64,000 nt of DNA, taken from assembly GCF_029360705.1 (NCBI RefSeq), contig NZ_JARKMX010000008.1:1673949-1737948 (forward strand), in the 5' to 3' direction. Positions within the stretch are counted from its first letter, which is position 1; each line of letters begins with the position of its first letter. Source of the stretch: Paraflavitalea pollutisoli. GTDB lineage: Bacteria > Bacteroidota > Bacteroidia > Chitinophagales > Chitinophagaceae. Below are positions 33,957 to 42,765 of the stretch, one piece after another. Both the position numbers and the translations under genes were made by a program. A model generated the notes under the pieces. That model made no database searches. It was given only the letters and a program-made list of their open reading frames with translations, and had not been told where the DNA came from.

Positions 33957-35411
33957 TTACGGATTACTCAATAGCAGGTCAAGTTGCTGATGGAGTTTCA
34001 CTCCAGCTGAGGGGCGTGGCGCATTGGTTGTCACTAGCTTTCCGCGTCGATCCAATATCCAGTAAGCCGGTACACCTGCCACGCGGTAATGCCCCATGAA
34101 CAGCTTACTCGCATCCGTATCGAGGTAATAATGTTCCCCACCCCACTGTTGCGTACGCACCAGCTTTTTCCAGGCACTGCTATCATCCTGCACACAGATA
34201 TTTACAAAAACGACGTCCTGTTGCCTGTAGGTAGCCTGCAAGGCCGGCACATGGGGCAGTTCCTGCCGGCAAGGGCCACACCAGGTTGCGTATACATCCA
34301 CATACACGACCTTACCAGCATAACGCTTTGCCAGCAACGCCAGCATATCCGTAGCTGGTAATGCCTGTCCCTGTCCGTTTACGCCCAGTTGGTACAATCC
34401 CGACAGGGGCTTTATGGGGAAGTTGACAGCCAGTGCCCGATCCAGACTACGTTGTAGACAGTCTGGTACAAAAGCGTTGGTAAATGAGGAACGCCAGGCA
34501 GGCAACAAATCCATCAACGACGGTTCTTTTAAGCACAGGCCGTGTAAAAAAGAGTACAGCATATAGTCGCGGCACAGACCCCGCGGTTCTTTTTCCAACA
34601 CGCGTACGCCCGCCCGCATGGCCTCCTCCAGGCGACCCGCCTGTCGCGCCTTTCGCACGACACTATCCATATCGGTTACCCATTGAGCATACCAGCCGAG
34701 GTGGTAGGCAAACATCATGGATTGAAAATTGGCAGGATCATGCAAGCCAAAGACGGGATCGCGGAAAAGGGCGATACGAGCGGCCTTTTCAGGGGCGGGC
34801 AAACTATCAAATACATAATCCGTTACATAATTCGAGATAACGTACCAAACATCCCGCTCCAAAAAGGAACGAACAAATGGGTGAGTTGCACTGCCGGCTG
34901 CATAGCTATCGTAAGCGCCCATCTGTCGTTGATGCGTGACCTGGATGGCTGCCCGCATGCTATCGGGCGACTGCTTCCACTCGTACCGCGGGCTTTTCAA
35001 CGATGATACATACTGATGCGCTTTATTGAGTTGCGTGGATAGCGCGGCATGATCGCCGGATAGCTGCAACCAGGCAAAATCTTTTTCCCCCAACCGGGCC
35101 GCATCCACCAGCAGGTGAACGGAATCACCGGGCGCCAGCCATAGGTTGATAAAAACATCGTTGTAGCGAACGGTGATGTTTTGTGCCACCGCCAGTTCGC
35201 CCCTGGCCACCAGTCTGCCCAGCGTGTCGGTGGCCGCAGCCACCGTTGTTTTAAAAAAGGGATTGACGAAATGAACGGCAAAAGCCTGGGGCGTGGCCGG
35301 TGTACGGTGCACTACCTGCACCGCCACCGTGGCTATACGCGGGGCTGGCTCCTGCGCTTCGGTATGGGCAATAGACAACAGGGCCGCCATCAGCAGCGAA
35401 CAATACTTCAT
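33957..35411 (-). CDS. TlpA-like thioredoxin-fold protein with long N-terminal domain
   Basis: 484 residues. Signal peptide MKYCSLLMAALLSIAHTEA, then about 330 residues of an alpha/beta domain typical of Bacteroidota TlpA-like proteins (beta-sandwich then helical), then the thioredoxin fold with active site YATWCGPCRQELPHVPAL and the cis-Pro loop VAGVPAYWIL. Periplasmic disulfide reductase or cytochrome-c/thiol repair role is expected for the family. It follows a LytTR two-component pair on the same strand after 78 bases and may be its target or part of its operon. Confidence 0.88.
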   Translation of the reverse strand: MKYCSLLMAALLSIAHTEAQEPAPRIATVAVQVVHRTPATPQAFAVHFVNPFFKTTVAAATDTLGRLVARGELAVAQNITVRYNDVFINLWLAPGDSVHLLVDAARLGEKDFAWLQLSGDHAALSTQLNKAHQYVSSLKSPRYEWKQSPDSMRAAIQVTHQRQMGAYDSYAAGSATHPFVRSFLERDVWYVISNYVTDYVFDSLPAPEKAARIALFRDPVFGLHDPANFQSMMFAYHLGWYAQWVTDMDSVVRKARQAGRLEEAMRAGVRVLEKEPRGLCRDYMLYSFLHGLCLKEPSLMDLLPAWRSSFTNAFVPDCLQRSLDRALAVNFPIKPLSGLYQLGVNGQGQALPATDMLALLAKRYAGKVVYVDVYATWCGPCRQELPHVPALQATYRQQDVVFVNICVQDDSSAWKKLVRTQQWGGEHYYLDTDASKLFMGHYRVAGVPAYWILDRRGKLVTTNAPRPSAGVKLHQQLDLLLSNP

Positions 35412-35489
35412 ACAATTGATTTATTAAATGGGAATAGGAATAACGGAGTATCGAATCACCCGCGATCAAGACTGGCGTCCTGCCCAAGC

Positions 35490-36245
35490 TCAGGGAAGCC
35501 GGTTCAATACTTGTTTTACCGCCTCCATATGCTGCCGCGACACCGGAACCTTTGTCCCATCCTCCAGCAGCAACACGCCTCCGTCTTCACGCAGCAGGCT
35601 TTTCACATAACGAAAGTTGACGAGGTGCGACTGGTGCACCCGGTGAAAATCATAGTCCTTCAGCAAGCCCACGTATTCTTTCAGCGTTTTGGCGACTACC
35701 ACCGGCGCTTCCTGTTTCAGGTAAAAGCGGGTATAGTTATCCGAAGCTTCGCAGCGTATGATCTCTTCTACGCGCACATACCGGGTTTCCTGTAAGGTGG
35801 GCAGGGCCAACCTGGGCTGGTCATTGCCCGGTACACGGATCATCCTGATCAGGTGCTCCAGCTGCTCATTCTTTTGGCGCGCACCGATCCTGTCCTGCGC
35901 TTTACCGACAGCCGTCTGCAACTCGGGTATATCGACAGGCTTCAGCAGATAATCCAATGCAGCAAACTTGATGGCCTGGATACCGTACTGATCATAGGCA
36001 GTAATAAAGATCACCTCAAAATCGGCGGTATCGAATGCTTTCAGCACGTCGAAACCCGTTCCCTCCTGCAACTGAATATCGAGGAATACCAGCGCGGGCG
36101 AATGTTTCTGTATCGCTTCGATGCCCGTAGCTACCGTACCCGCTGAAGCAACCACCCGCACATCAGGACACCAATCCCGCAGCAACCCCAGCAGGTTCTC
36201 CAGGTTGGGCAATTCATCTTCTATGATAACAGCGTTGAGGGTCAT
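35490..36245 (-). CDS. LytTR-type response regulator
   Basis: 251 residues. Receiver domain with Asp56 in LVFLDIQLQEGTGF and ends YLLKPVD; C-terminal LytTR DNA-binding domain with the family signature EIIRCEASDNYTRFYL, FHRVHQSHLVNFRYV and the final VPVSRQHM. Starts one base after the stop of the sensor kinase gene. Forms a LytS/LytR-like pair with it. Bacteroidota systems of this kind often regulate surface or cell-envelope functions. Confidence 0.93.
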   Translation of the reverse strand: MTLNAVIIEDELPNLENLLGLLRDWCPDVRVVASAGTVATGIEAIQKHSPALVFLDIQLQEGTGFDVLKAFDTADFEVIFITAYDQYGIQAIKFAALDYLLKPVDIPELQTAVGKAQDRIGARQKNEQLEHLIRMIRVPGNDQPRLALPTLQETRYVRVEEIIRCEASDNYTRFYLKQEAPVVVAKTLKEYVGLLKDYDFHRVHQSHLVNFRYVKSLLREDGGVLLLEDGTKVPVSRQHMEAVKQVLNRLP

Positions 36246-36246
36246 A

Positions 36247-38010
36247 TTACAGCCAATTCGTTAAGGTTAATTGCACAGTTGTTCCTGCAGGGGTAGAGTC
36301 GACTTGCAGGATGACAGGTTGCGTTGGATACAATTGATTGACCAGGGCAATGCGCTCTTCACTCAGTTTGAGGCCAAAGGCGCCGGCGCGCAGCGGTTCA
36401 GCAGCTGCCATACCCCGTCCGTTATCACTAATCGAGATCACGAGGTGATGGTGATCTGGCTTCACGTTGATACTGATCCGTCCTGCTGTTTGCAAGGCCG
36501 ATACACCATGTCTGACCGCATTCTCCAGAAACGGTTGCAGCAGCAACGCAGGCAGTTCGACATTGGCGGGCACGATGGCCGGATCGAGAGTACAGGTGTA
36601 TTCAAAGCCAAATCGCAATTGCTCCATTTGCAGGTAATCAACCGACAATTGCAATTCATCTTCCAGGCTCACCAGGTCTTCTTCACTCGATTGCAACACC
36701 TTGCGCGTTAGCCGCGCAAAACGCGCCAGGAACTGATTGGCCTGCAGCAGGTTTTGTTTGTTCACGAGGTTTTGGATCGACCCCAGGGCATTAAATAAGA
36801 AATGCGGATTGAGTTGCGCACGCAGCGCCTTCAACCGAAGCTGAGCTTGCAGGCTGCGTGTAGCTTCCTGCTGCAACCTGCCCCGGCTGTACCGGCGATA
36901 CCCCAGGAACACCAGTATTGCCAACGCCACGAAACCCGACAGCCAGGCCAGCAATACTTTCTCCGACACATAACGGCCTTGCCGCGTTGCCGGCAACACC
37001 GTGAAGGGAAGCGTCAGCATCCGGGCCGGATCCCATACAGGCCAGCGCGCCATCGGTTCTATCCGTAGTTCATAATTACCCGGCTCCCGGTACCAAGAAG
37101 CGTTGATAGTGATTTGTCCGTGTGGGTTTACAAAACCCACATCCAGCGTATCGCGGTGCCTGGCTGTGTGGCGCAACAGGTAGGCGATATACGCCACCGT
37201 TGGCCTTCGTTCCAGCTCCACCGTAACCTGCAACACACTGTCGGCCGGAAAGGAAAAATCAAGCGGTATATGGGTCAACCGGTCAAATCGGGTGGCATAA
37301 CCACGGTTACGTGCAAGATAAGCGAGGTTAAAATAGTCGCGGGGCATTTGCAGGGTAATCTGCCGCAATACCGGCCGCAGGTCGGTTTGCCAGTCGAACA
37401 ACACACCGTCGCGACTCGCGTAGTTTTTGGTGTTCACCACTTCTACCAATACGGTTTTACCCGGATAGCGAAACTTCCCGATCAGGGCATAAGGCTTCCG
37501 GGCTCCATGGCGCTGTTCCAGCTGTGTCACAGGGCTCCAGGGCACCAGTTCTACACTATCGTTGGCTACGACGTGGTAACGATAATCACCTGCATTTTCC
37601 GGCGTAATACCCAGGGCCAGCAATGCCGCTTCCGAACTATCCTGGATGCGGTAACTATGAAAGTCCCTGGTGACGGAACTAACCGGGTTACCAAAGTAAT
37701 TGGTCAGCGTGGGGTTCAATTTTACACCAAGTATCAGCGGACTATTCGGACTGTTCTTCACCACGCCTTCCCGGGGTCCGGCCTGCAGGTGATCGAATAC
37801 CTGGTACAATGCCGTATCCGGCACCCGAACGTAAATGGCTTCCTGCATCCGGGCCTGTGTAGTGATGGTATTGAGTTGAAAAAGGATATGCTGACCAAAA
37901 ATCTCCGCGGGCTGTTGCGCGATCAACGGCAAGGCGCCTACCAGGCAACACCACAACACTCCGTAACGACGGCTACTCTTTGTTGTACGATATGGTGTCA
38001 TTTCCTTCAT
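36247..38010 (-). CDS. LytS-type sensor histidine kinase (His_kinase family)
   Basis: 587 residues from the ATG at 38010; a second ATG nine bases later is also possible, and the longer frame is not supported. The N-terminal hydrophobic segment (YGVLWCCLVGALPLI) acts as signal sequence and is followed by about 330 periplasmic residues of unknown fold. A membrane helix (VLLAWLSGFVALAILVFLGY) comes next, then the His_kinase domain with LNPHFLFNALGSIQNLV (phospho-His) and ATPase motifs LLQPFLENAVRHGVS and SDNGRGMA. Paired with the LytTR regulator one base downstream. Signal unknown. Confidence 0.9.
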   Translation of the reverse strand: MKEMTPYRTTKSSRRYGVLWCCLVGALPLIAQQPAEIFGQHILFQLNTITTQARMQEAIYVRVPDTALYQVFDHLQAGPREGVVKNSPNSPLILGVKLNPTLTNYFGNPVSSVTRDFHSYRIQDSSEAALLALGITPENAGDYRYHVVANDSVELVPWSPVTQLEQRHGARKPYALIGKFRYPGKTVLVEVVNTKNYASRDGVLFDWQTDLRPVLRQITLQMPRDYFNLAYLARNRGYATRFDRLTHIPLDFSFPADSVLQVTVELERRPTVAYIAYLLRHTARHRDTLDVGFVNPHGQITINASWYREPGNYELRIEPMARWPVWDPARMLTLPFTVLPATRQGRYVSEKVLLAWLSGFVALAILVFLGYRRYSRGRLQQEATRSLQAQLRLKALRAQLNPHFLFNALGSIQNLVNKQNLLQANQFLARFARLTRKVLQSSEEDLVSLEDELQLSVDYLQMEQLRFGFEYTCTLDPAIVPANVELPALLLQPFLENAVRHGVSALQTAGRISINVKPDHHHLVISISDNGRGMAAAEPLRAGAFGLKLSEERIALVNQLYPTQPVILQVDSTPAGTTVQLTLTNWL

Positions 38011-38098
38011 CGGGCACAAACCTCCTGAAAAATTGTCAAGCCAACAACCGCCGCTGAGGATTGGCCGCTTCCGGCCGAGTGGCTGACAGCTATTCATC

Positions 38099-38128
38099 AA
38101 AAAGGGCCGACCGTAGATGGTCAGCCCT
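38099..38128 (-). terminator. Terminator of DUF1080 gene
   Basis: GGGC-c-GACC (38104-38112) pairs with GGTC-a-GCCC (38119-38127) across a GTAGAT loop; five A residues before it give a U5 tail on the minus-strand RNA. Confidence 0.75.
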
Positions 38129-38191
38129 GTTATCAGGATGCGATTATTGTACAATGATCGGTCGTCCCAACCTGGGATTTATCTATCACCC

Positions 38192-39178
38192 CTATTTCGC
38201 CGGCGTGATCGTGATCTTCCGGAACTCGATCGGACCGTGATCGCCTTGTATATAGACAGGGCCGGGTTCGCCTTCATTGCTATCCAGCGCACCACCGGTA
38301 ATGCCGGGAATTTCCTGGTTGCTGATCACCGTCTTGCCATTCACCACCACGGTCACCATACGGCCAACCAGGGTGATATCATAGCTTTGCCATTCGTTGG
38401 GCCCCTTGGAGTTGATCTCGCTCGGCGTCAGGAAGCCATACACCCCGCTGAACAAATGAGCGGATGGATGGTCGGTGGCAGGATTGTCTTCGATCTGCAC
38501 TTCATGACGGCCACGCAGGTACACACCACTGTTGCTGCCTTTCTGGAAGCGGAATTCTACATGCAATTTGAAGTCGGTAAATTTCTGATCGGAGATCAGG
38601 TTAGATCCAGAACGTGGACTGGTCAGGATACCGTTGCGTACTTCCCACTGGTTCTCGCGACCAAGGGCTTTCCAACCGGTCAGGTCTTTGCCATTGAAGA
38701 GTTCGACAGCCTTGCCCCAGGTTGGAGCGGCTTCTCTTTTCAGGTAGGGCGCTTTAACGCCGGTCCAGTTGTATTTTTTGCCATCGGGAAGTACCACTGT
38801 GCCCTGTATACCGGTTGTTGTTACTTCGCCTTCCAGCACCAGGTCCTGGTCGCCCCGCTCCCATTGCCGCGGAATGCTGAAACCAAACTTGCCATTGTCG
38901 AAAGTCACTTTCGCCACCGGGCGCGCACTGCCGGTTATACCTACATAATATCCCACCAGGGTACTATTGCCCGAGAGCTTTACTTCGAGCCAGGAGGGTG
39001 AGGGCTTACCATCGCGGTCGATGGTGATATCCCAACGACCGATCAGGTCTTTGGGTTCTGCTGCATTCAGCAGGCTGAAGCTGACCGGGGTCATCGTTGC
39101 AGGAGCTGCCTGCAGGGAGCTGGCTCCGAGCAAACAACTTATTCCAACTACAAAAAGGTTCTTGTTCATGGTTTTCAT
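38192..39178 (-). CDS. DUF1080 (3-keto-disaccharide hydrolase) domain protein
   Basis: 328 residues with signal peptide (NKNLFVVGISCLLGASSLQA). The first part (45-150) is a small beta domain. The C-terminal 190 residues are the concanavalin-like DUF1080 fold, starting at VELFNGKDLTGWKALG and including FRFQKGSNSGVYLRGRHEVQI and NEWQSYDITLVGRMVTVVVNGK. Members cleave oxidised glycosides (3-keto sugars) or bind glycans. Flanked by terminators on both sides, so it is a separate transcription unit from the upstream SusCD operon. A weak TATATTTA element lies at 39190-39197. Confidence 0.88.
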   Translation of the reverse strand: MKTMNKNLFVVGISCLLGASSLQAAPATMTPVSFSLLNAAEPKDLIGRWDITIDRDGKPSPSWLEVKLSGNSTLVGYYVGITGSARPVAKVTFDNGKFGFSIPRQWERGDQDLVLEGEVTTTGIQGTVVLPDGKKYNWTGVKAPYLKREAAPTWGKAVELFNGKDLTGWKALGRENQWEVRNGILTSPRSGSNLISDQKFTDFKLHVEFRFQKGSNSGVYLRGRHEVQIEDNPATDHPSAHLFSGVYGFLTPSEINSKGPNEWQSYDITLVGRMVTVVVNGKTVISNQEIPGITGGALDSNEGEPGPVYIQGDHGPIEFRKITITPAK

Positions 39179-39221
39179 TATAAGGGCGTAAATATAAAGA
39201 GTATCTGCGGCCTATGGGCAT

Positions 39222-39254
39222 AAAAAAAGGACAACGTGATTAATGCGTTGTCCT
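39222..39254 (-). terminator. Terminator of the SusCD/cyanophycinase operon
   Basis: AGGACAACG (39228-39236) pairs perfectly with CGTTGTCCT (39246-39254); seven A residues at 39222-39228 give the U-run on the minus-strand RNA. It lies about 97 bases after the stop of the fusion gene. Confidence 0.88.
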
Positions 39255-39350
39255 GGCGGGTTCGGGATTTGCGTGCTATTTCAAGCAGGGAGAGAACCTA
39301 AACCATCTTGCCAAAGCAGCACACCTTGCACGGGGCATGCTGCCAATCAC

Positions 39351-41318
39351 TTATTGCTCGCCATAGATATAGATCTCGATCTTACCATCGGCAGTAATGG
39401 CGCCACGGTACATACCTTCCGTATTGAAGGGCATGGCCATATTGCCGTTCTTATCCAGCGCTATCAGGCCACCATCACCACCCAGTTTGCCCACCTGCCC
39501 AATGACCGCCTTTCCGGCATTTTGCAGGGTAAGGCCCTTGTATTCCACCAGGGCACTCAGTTCGTGGGCCACGACCGTACGGATGTAAAACTCACCCCAG
39601 CCGGTGCAGGATACTCCGACACTACCATTGGCATAGGTACCCGCGCCAATGATCGGCGCATCCCCCACCCGGCCGTACTTCTTATTGGTCATGCCGCCGG
39701 TAGAGGTACCTGCTGCGAGCACGCCGTTCTTGTCCAGCGCTACGCAACCTACCGTACCGAATTTATAATCTACATTGATCGTTCCTTTGCGAGGCGCCGC
39801 ACTGTGGTCGAGCTTGGCTTTCAGCGAATCTTCTTTCAGCGCTTCCTGCAAGCCCTTCCAGCGCTCTTCGGTACGGAAATAGGAAGGGTCTACCAGTTCG
39901 ATGCCTACCTCTTTGGCAAACAGCTCGGCGCCGGCCCCTACCATCATTACATGCTCCGATTTTTCCATCACCGCACGGGCCGCCGTGATCGGGTTGCGGA
40001 TCGTATGTACACCGGCTACAGCACCAGCTGCCAGCGTTTTGCCATTCATGATGGCCGCATCCATTTCGTTTTGCCCATCGTGGGTAAACACGGCACCTTT
40101 GCCTGCATTGAACAGCGGATTGTCTTCCAGTACACGTACCGCTGCCACGACCGCATCCAGGCTCGATGCACCTGCCTTCCACTGCGCATACCCTGCTTCC
40201 AGCGATTGCTGTAAGGCTGCGCGATAGGCTGCTTCTTTCTCCGGGGTCATCTTGCTTTTCAGGATGGTACCCGCGCCACCATGCACGACGAGTACATATT
40301 TATCCATCGGACTTTGCTCCCACTTCCCATTCTCCATCCACCACCAATACCATTTGCCGCCTTTCGCCTTGGCGGCATCGAAATCGGCTACGGAGAAATA
40401 ACCATTACCGGTAGGGCTACCCGGCACCTCATATACTTTTACCGCCTGCAGGCCGGCCTTCCATTGCAATGCCCTGTCCGCTTCGCAGCGCTCGGGGCGT
40501 TTGCCGGCATCGGTCAGCAGAAAATAAGCCTTGCCTTCACCGATTACGGTAGCGTCGCCTTTTTCGTCGATGCATACCGCGGTGCGCTCGTCGGGCGCAA
40601 TGCCTTTCGGTAACACTTTCCAATCCTGTATGATGCGCGCCAGGAAGGTCATATGCCGCCCCTGGCGATTGCGTGCCACATAGTGCTGGTCGGTAATGAC
40701 GTTCTTCAAATACGGCGGCTGCAGAAAATCATTGTTGTACAGTTTCACTTGTACATCGTAGGGGTCCATCCCCACGGCTGCTGTGGCACTGCCCACCTCA
40801 CCACTGTAATAGAAACCACTCAGCACGGCACAACCGGCACTGGTGCCGCCTACGGGTACTTTCTTTTGGTTCAGCAGGTAATTGATGGCCGCCGACGTTT
40901 TGGTATTTCGCCAGAACTTCATGTAGTTCGATTGGTCGCCACCCGAGATGAACAACATCTCTGCGTCGCGGATCTTTTGGGCCACCCACTCATCATTGGC
41001 CACCTCCCGCGAATTGATCAGCAGGGTTTCGATCGAGTTTACGGATCCGCATTTGGCGATATCCTCGTGGTAGAGGTAATCGCCCGATGCACGGATCACC
41101 ACCACATCGCCTCCACCACTACGATCGATCATCCATTTAAAAGCACCATCTACATTACCACCGCCACCGATCAGGGCTACACCGCCTTTGGTCACTCTTG
41201 TTACGTCTTTGGCATCTCCCATCAGGCCCAAAGAAGCCTTTAGTGGCTTCGCGACTTGTGCAGAAGCAGTCTGCAGGCAAAGCCCGCAAACTGCTAGTAT
41301 AATAGACCTCATCATCAT
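39351..41318 (-). CDS. Cyanophycinase / isoaspartyl peptidase (L-asparaginase) fusion, exported
   Basis: 655 residues. The signal peptide (MMMRSIILAVCGLCLQTASA) sends it to the periplasm or outside. Residues about 45-310 are a peptidase S51 cyanophycinase, with nucleophile Ser160 in GGTSAGCAVLSG and DQHYVARNRQGRHMTFL (about 210-226), the His/Arg motif of cyanophycinases. Residues about 341-655 are an N-terminal-nucleophile isoaspartyl peptidase/type-2 asparaginase, with start HGGAGTI, NAGKGAVF, and catalytic Thr522 in GTVGCVALD at the autocleavage site, plus TSTGG and GDGGLI. Cyanophycinase frees beta-Asp-Arg dipeptides and isoaspartyl dipeptidase splits them, so the fusion joins two successive steps. 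Starts two bases after the SusD stop, so it is co-transcribed with SusCD. Confidence 0.9.
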   Translation of the reverse strand: MMMRSIILAVCGLCLQTASAQVAKPLKASLGLMGDAKDVTRVTKGGVALIGGGGNVDGAFKWMIDRSGGGDVVVIRASGDYLYHEDIAKCGSVNSIETLLINSREVANDEWVAQKIRDAEMLFISGGDQSNYMKFWRNTKTSAAINYLLNQKKVPVGGTSAGCAVLSGFYYSGEVGSATAAVGMDPYDVQVKLYNNDFLQPPYLKNVITDQHYVARNRQGRHMTFLARIIQDWKVLPKGIAPDERTAVCIDEKGDATVIGEGKAYFLLTDAGKRPERCEADRALQWKAGLQAVKVYEVPGSPTGNGYFSVADFDAAKAKGGKWYWWWMENGKWEQSPMDKYVLVVHGGAGTILKSKMTPEKEAAYRAALQQSLEAGYAQWKAGASSLDAVVAAVRVLEDNPLFNAGKGAVFTHDGQNEMDAAIMNGKTLAAGAVAGVHTIRNPITAARAVMEKSEHVMMVGAGAELFAKEVGIELVDPSYFRTEERWKGLQEALKEDSLKAKLDHSAAPRKGTINVDYKFGTVGCVALDKNGVLAAGTSTGGMTNKKYGRVGDAPIIGAGTYANGSVGVSCTGWGEFYIRTVVAHELSALVEYKGLTLQNAGKAVIGQVGKLGGDGGLIALDKNGNMAMPFNTEGMYRGAITADGKIEIYIYGEQ

Positions 41319-41320
41319 GC

Positions 41321-42754
41321 TTAATACCGGGGATTTTGTTTCATGTTCTTATTGGCCCTTATCTCACTGTTGGGTATCGGCCATACATACTGCGCCTTAT
41401 CAGGGGGCAGCAATACGGCACCCAGCGCATTGACGGCATCTTCCGGATTGCGGCTGATCGGCAGGTTGTACCGGCGCAGGTCAAAATGACGATGGCCTTC
41501 AAAAGCCAGCTCTTTAAAGCGTTCTGTCAACAGCGCCGTCAGGATCGCGTCTTTGTTGGCAAAGTCCTGCGCAACATAACCATTGATACGTTGAGCGCGC
41601 AACGCATTCAAATCAGCCTTGGCAAGGGCCAGGTTGTCTTTCTGCGCATACGCCTCGGAGCGGATCAGGTACAGCTCGCCGGTACGGAACAATTTGATGT
41701 CGACCAGGTTCCGGTTGTCTGGATCATCACTTGTGTACTTGATCACCGCATTGGGTGTTTTACCCGCTGCGGCGCGGTCTGCATCCACTTTGATATAGGC
41801 GCTGAAGCGGATATCGTTGTTCTTATCGAAAAGATTTGTCAGTTTATAAGAAGCCGCGTAATAAATGCGAGAACCAGCCGGATCATCGAGGAAGGTGGCC
41901 TGGGTATACGCATTGCCCAATGGCGTTTCTTCATCGGAGGCAATGCGCTTCAATTTCCACAACACCTCACTGGTCGTTTTATCGCGCCAGATATTCGTAA
42001 AGCTGGAGCGGGCAGCCAACGGCACGGCATTGATCGCCTCGGTAGCGTATTTAATGGCATTGTCCCAGTTCTTCTCATACAGTGCTACACGAGCCTGTAT
42101 GGCGGATATCGCCGGCAAGGTAATGCGCGTCACATCGGTAAAGTCGGCCGGAACCAAGCCTTTGGCTGCTGTGAGGTCGGCATTGATCTTCGCCATGGTC
42201 GCGGCAAATGTGAGGCGGGCCGGACTGCCAATACCCCACTGCTCCATATAAGGTACTCCCAGCGAATCGGCTTCGTAGCGGGCCGCAAAATTTCGGATCA
42301 GTTCAAAATGACAGTAGGCACGAATGGCCAGCAATTCACCATGGTATTGTTGCTTCGCGGCTTCCTCCCCTGCTTTGGGTTGTATGCCGTCGAGTGCTGC
42401 CAGTACCCGGTTGGCCCGGTCGATGGCAGTGTAGTTGTCTAACCAGGCATCATGTACAAAGCTGCCATCGTATTGCCAGCGGTGCGTAGCCACACCCGAA
42501 CCGGTATTATTCTCGGAGGGCAACATCACCTCATCGGTAATACGCGACGTATAGAAGATACTGCTGTAGTAATTCAGTTTGGCATAAGCCCCCAGCAATC
42601 CTTCATTCAGGTCTTTCACGCTGCGGAATGCTTTCGACGGATCGATGGTGTCGGTGGGTGTCAGGTCCAGTTGCTTGTTGCAGGCGGTAAATCCCAAAGC
42701 GACCAGGGCCAGCCCGGGCAACCATTTTTTATAGGTAGTGCGTAATGTGATCAT
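41321..42754 (-). CDS. SusD/RagB family nutrient-binding outer-membrane lipoprotein
   Basis: 477 residues. Lipoprotein signal ending in GFTAC, then the SusD pattern: N-terminal helix after QLDLTPTDTIDPSKAF, TPR-like helical region (KQQYHGELLAIRAYCHFELIRNFA), and the C-terminal domain with ELYLIRSEAYAQKDNLALAKADLNALR and LAFEGHRHFDLRRY, ending in the usual PIPNSEIRANKNMKQNPRY. It sits as a lid on the SusC transporter and binds the imported oligomer. Follows SusC by 11 bp and precedes the cyanophycinase fusion by 2 bp. Substrate is suggested by the latter to be a peptide rather than a glycan. Confidence 0.95.
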   Translation of the reverse strand: MITLRTTYKKWLPGLALVALGFTACNKQLDLTPTDTIDPSKAFRSVKDLNEGLLGAYAKLNYYSSIFYTSRITDEVMLPSENNTGSGVATHRWQYDGSFVHDAWLDNYTAIDRANRVLAALDGIQPKAGEEAAKQQYHGELLAIRAYCHFELIRNFAARYEADSLGVPYMEQWGIGSPARLTFAATMAKINADLTAAKGLVPADFTDVTRITLPAISAIQARVALYEKNWDNAIKYATEAINAVPLAARSSFTNIWRDKTTSEVLWKLKRIASDEETPLGNAYTQATFLDDPAGSRIYYAASYKLTNLFDKNNDIRFSAYIKVDADRAAAGKTPNAVIKYTSDDPDNRNLVDIKLFRTGELYLIRSEAYAQKDNLALAKADLNALRAQRINGYVAQDFANKDAILTALLTERFKELAFEGHRHFDLRRYNLPISRNPEDAVNALGAVLLPPDKAQYVWPIPNSEIRANKNMKQNPRY

Positions 42755-42765
42755 GGAAGATGGAA

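Noticed and set aside
36247-38154. Longer N-terminus of the LytS-type kinase (start at 38154)
   Set aside because: The extra residues run through the terminator-like hairpin of the DUF1080 gene and precede the signal segment.
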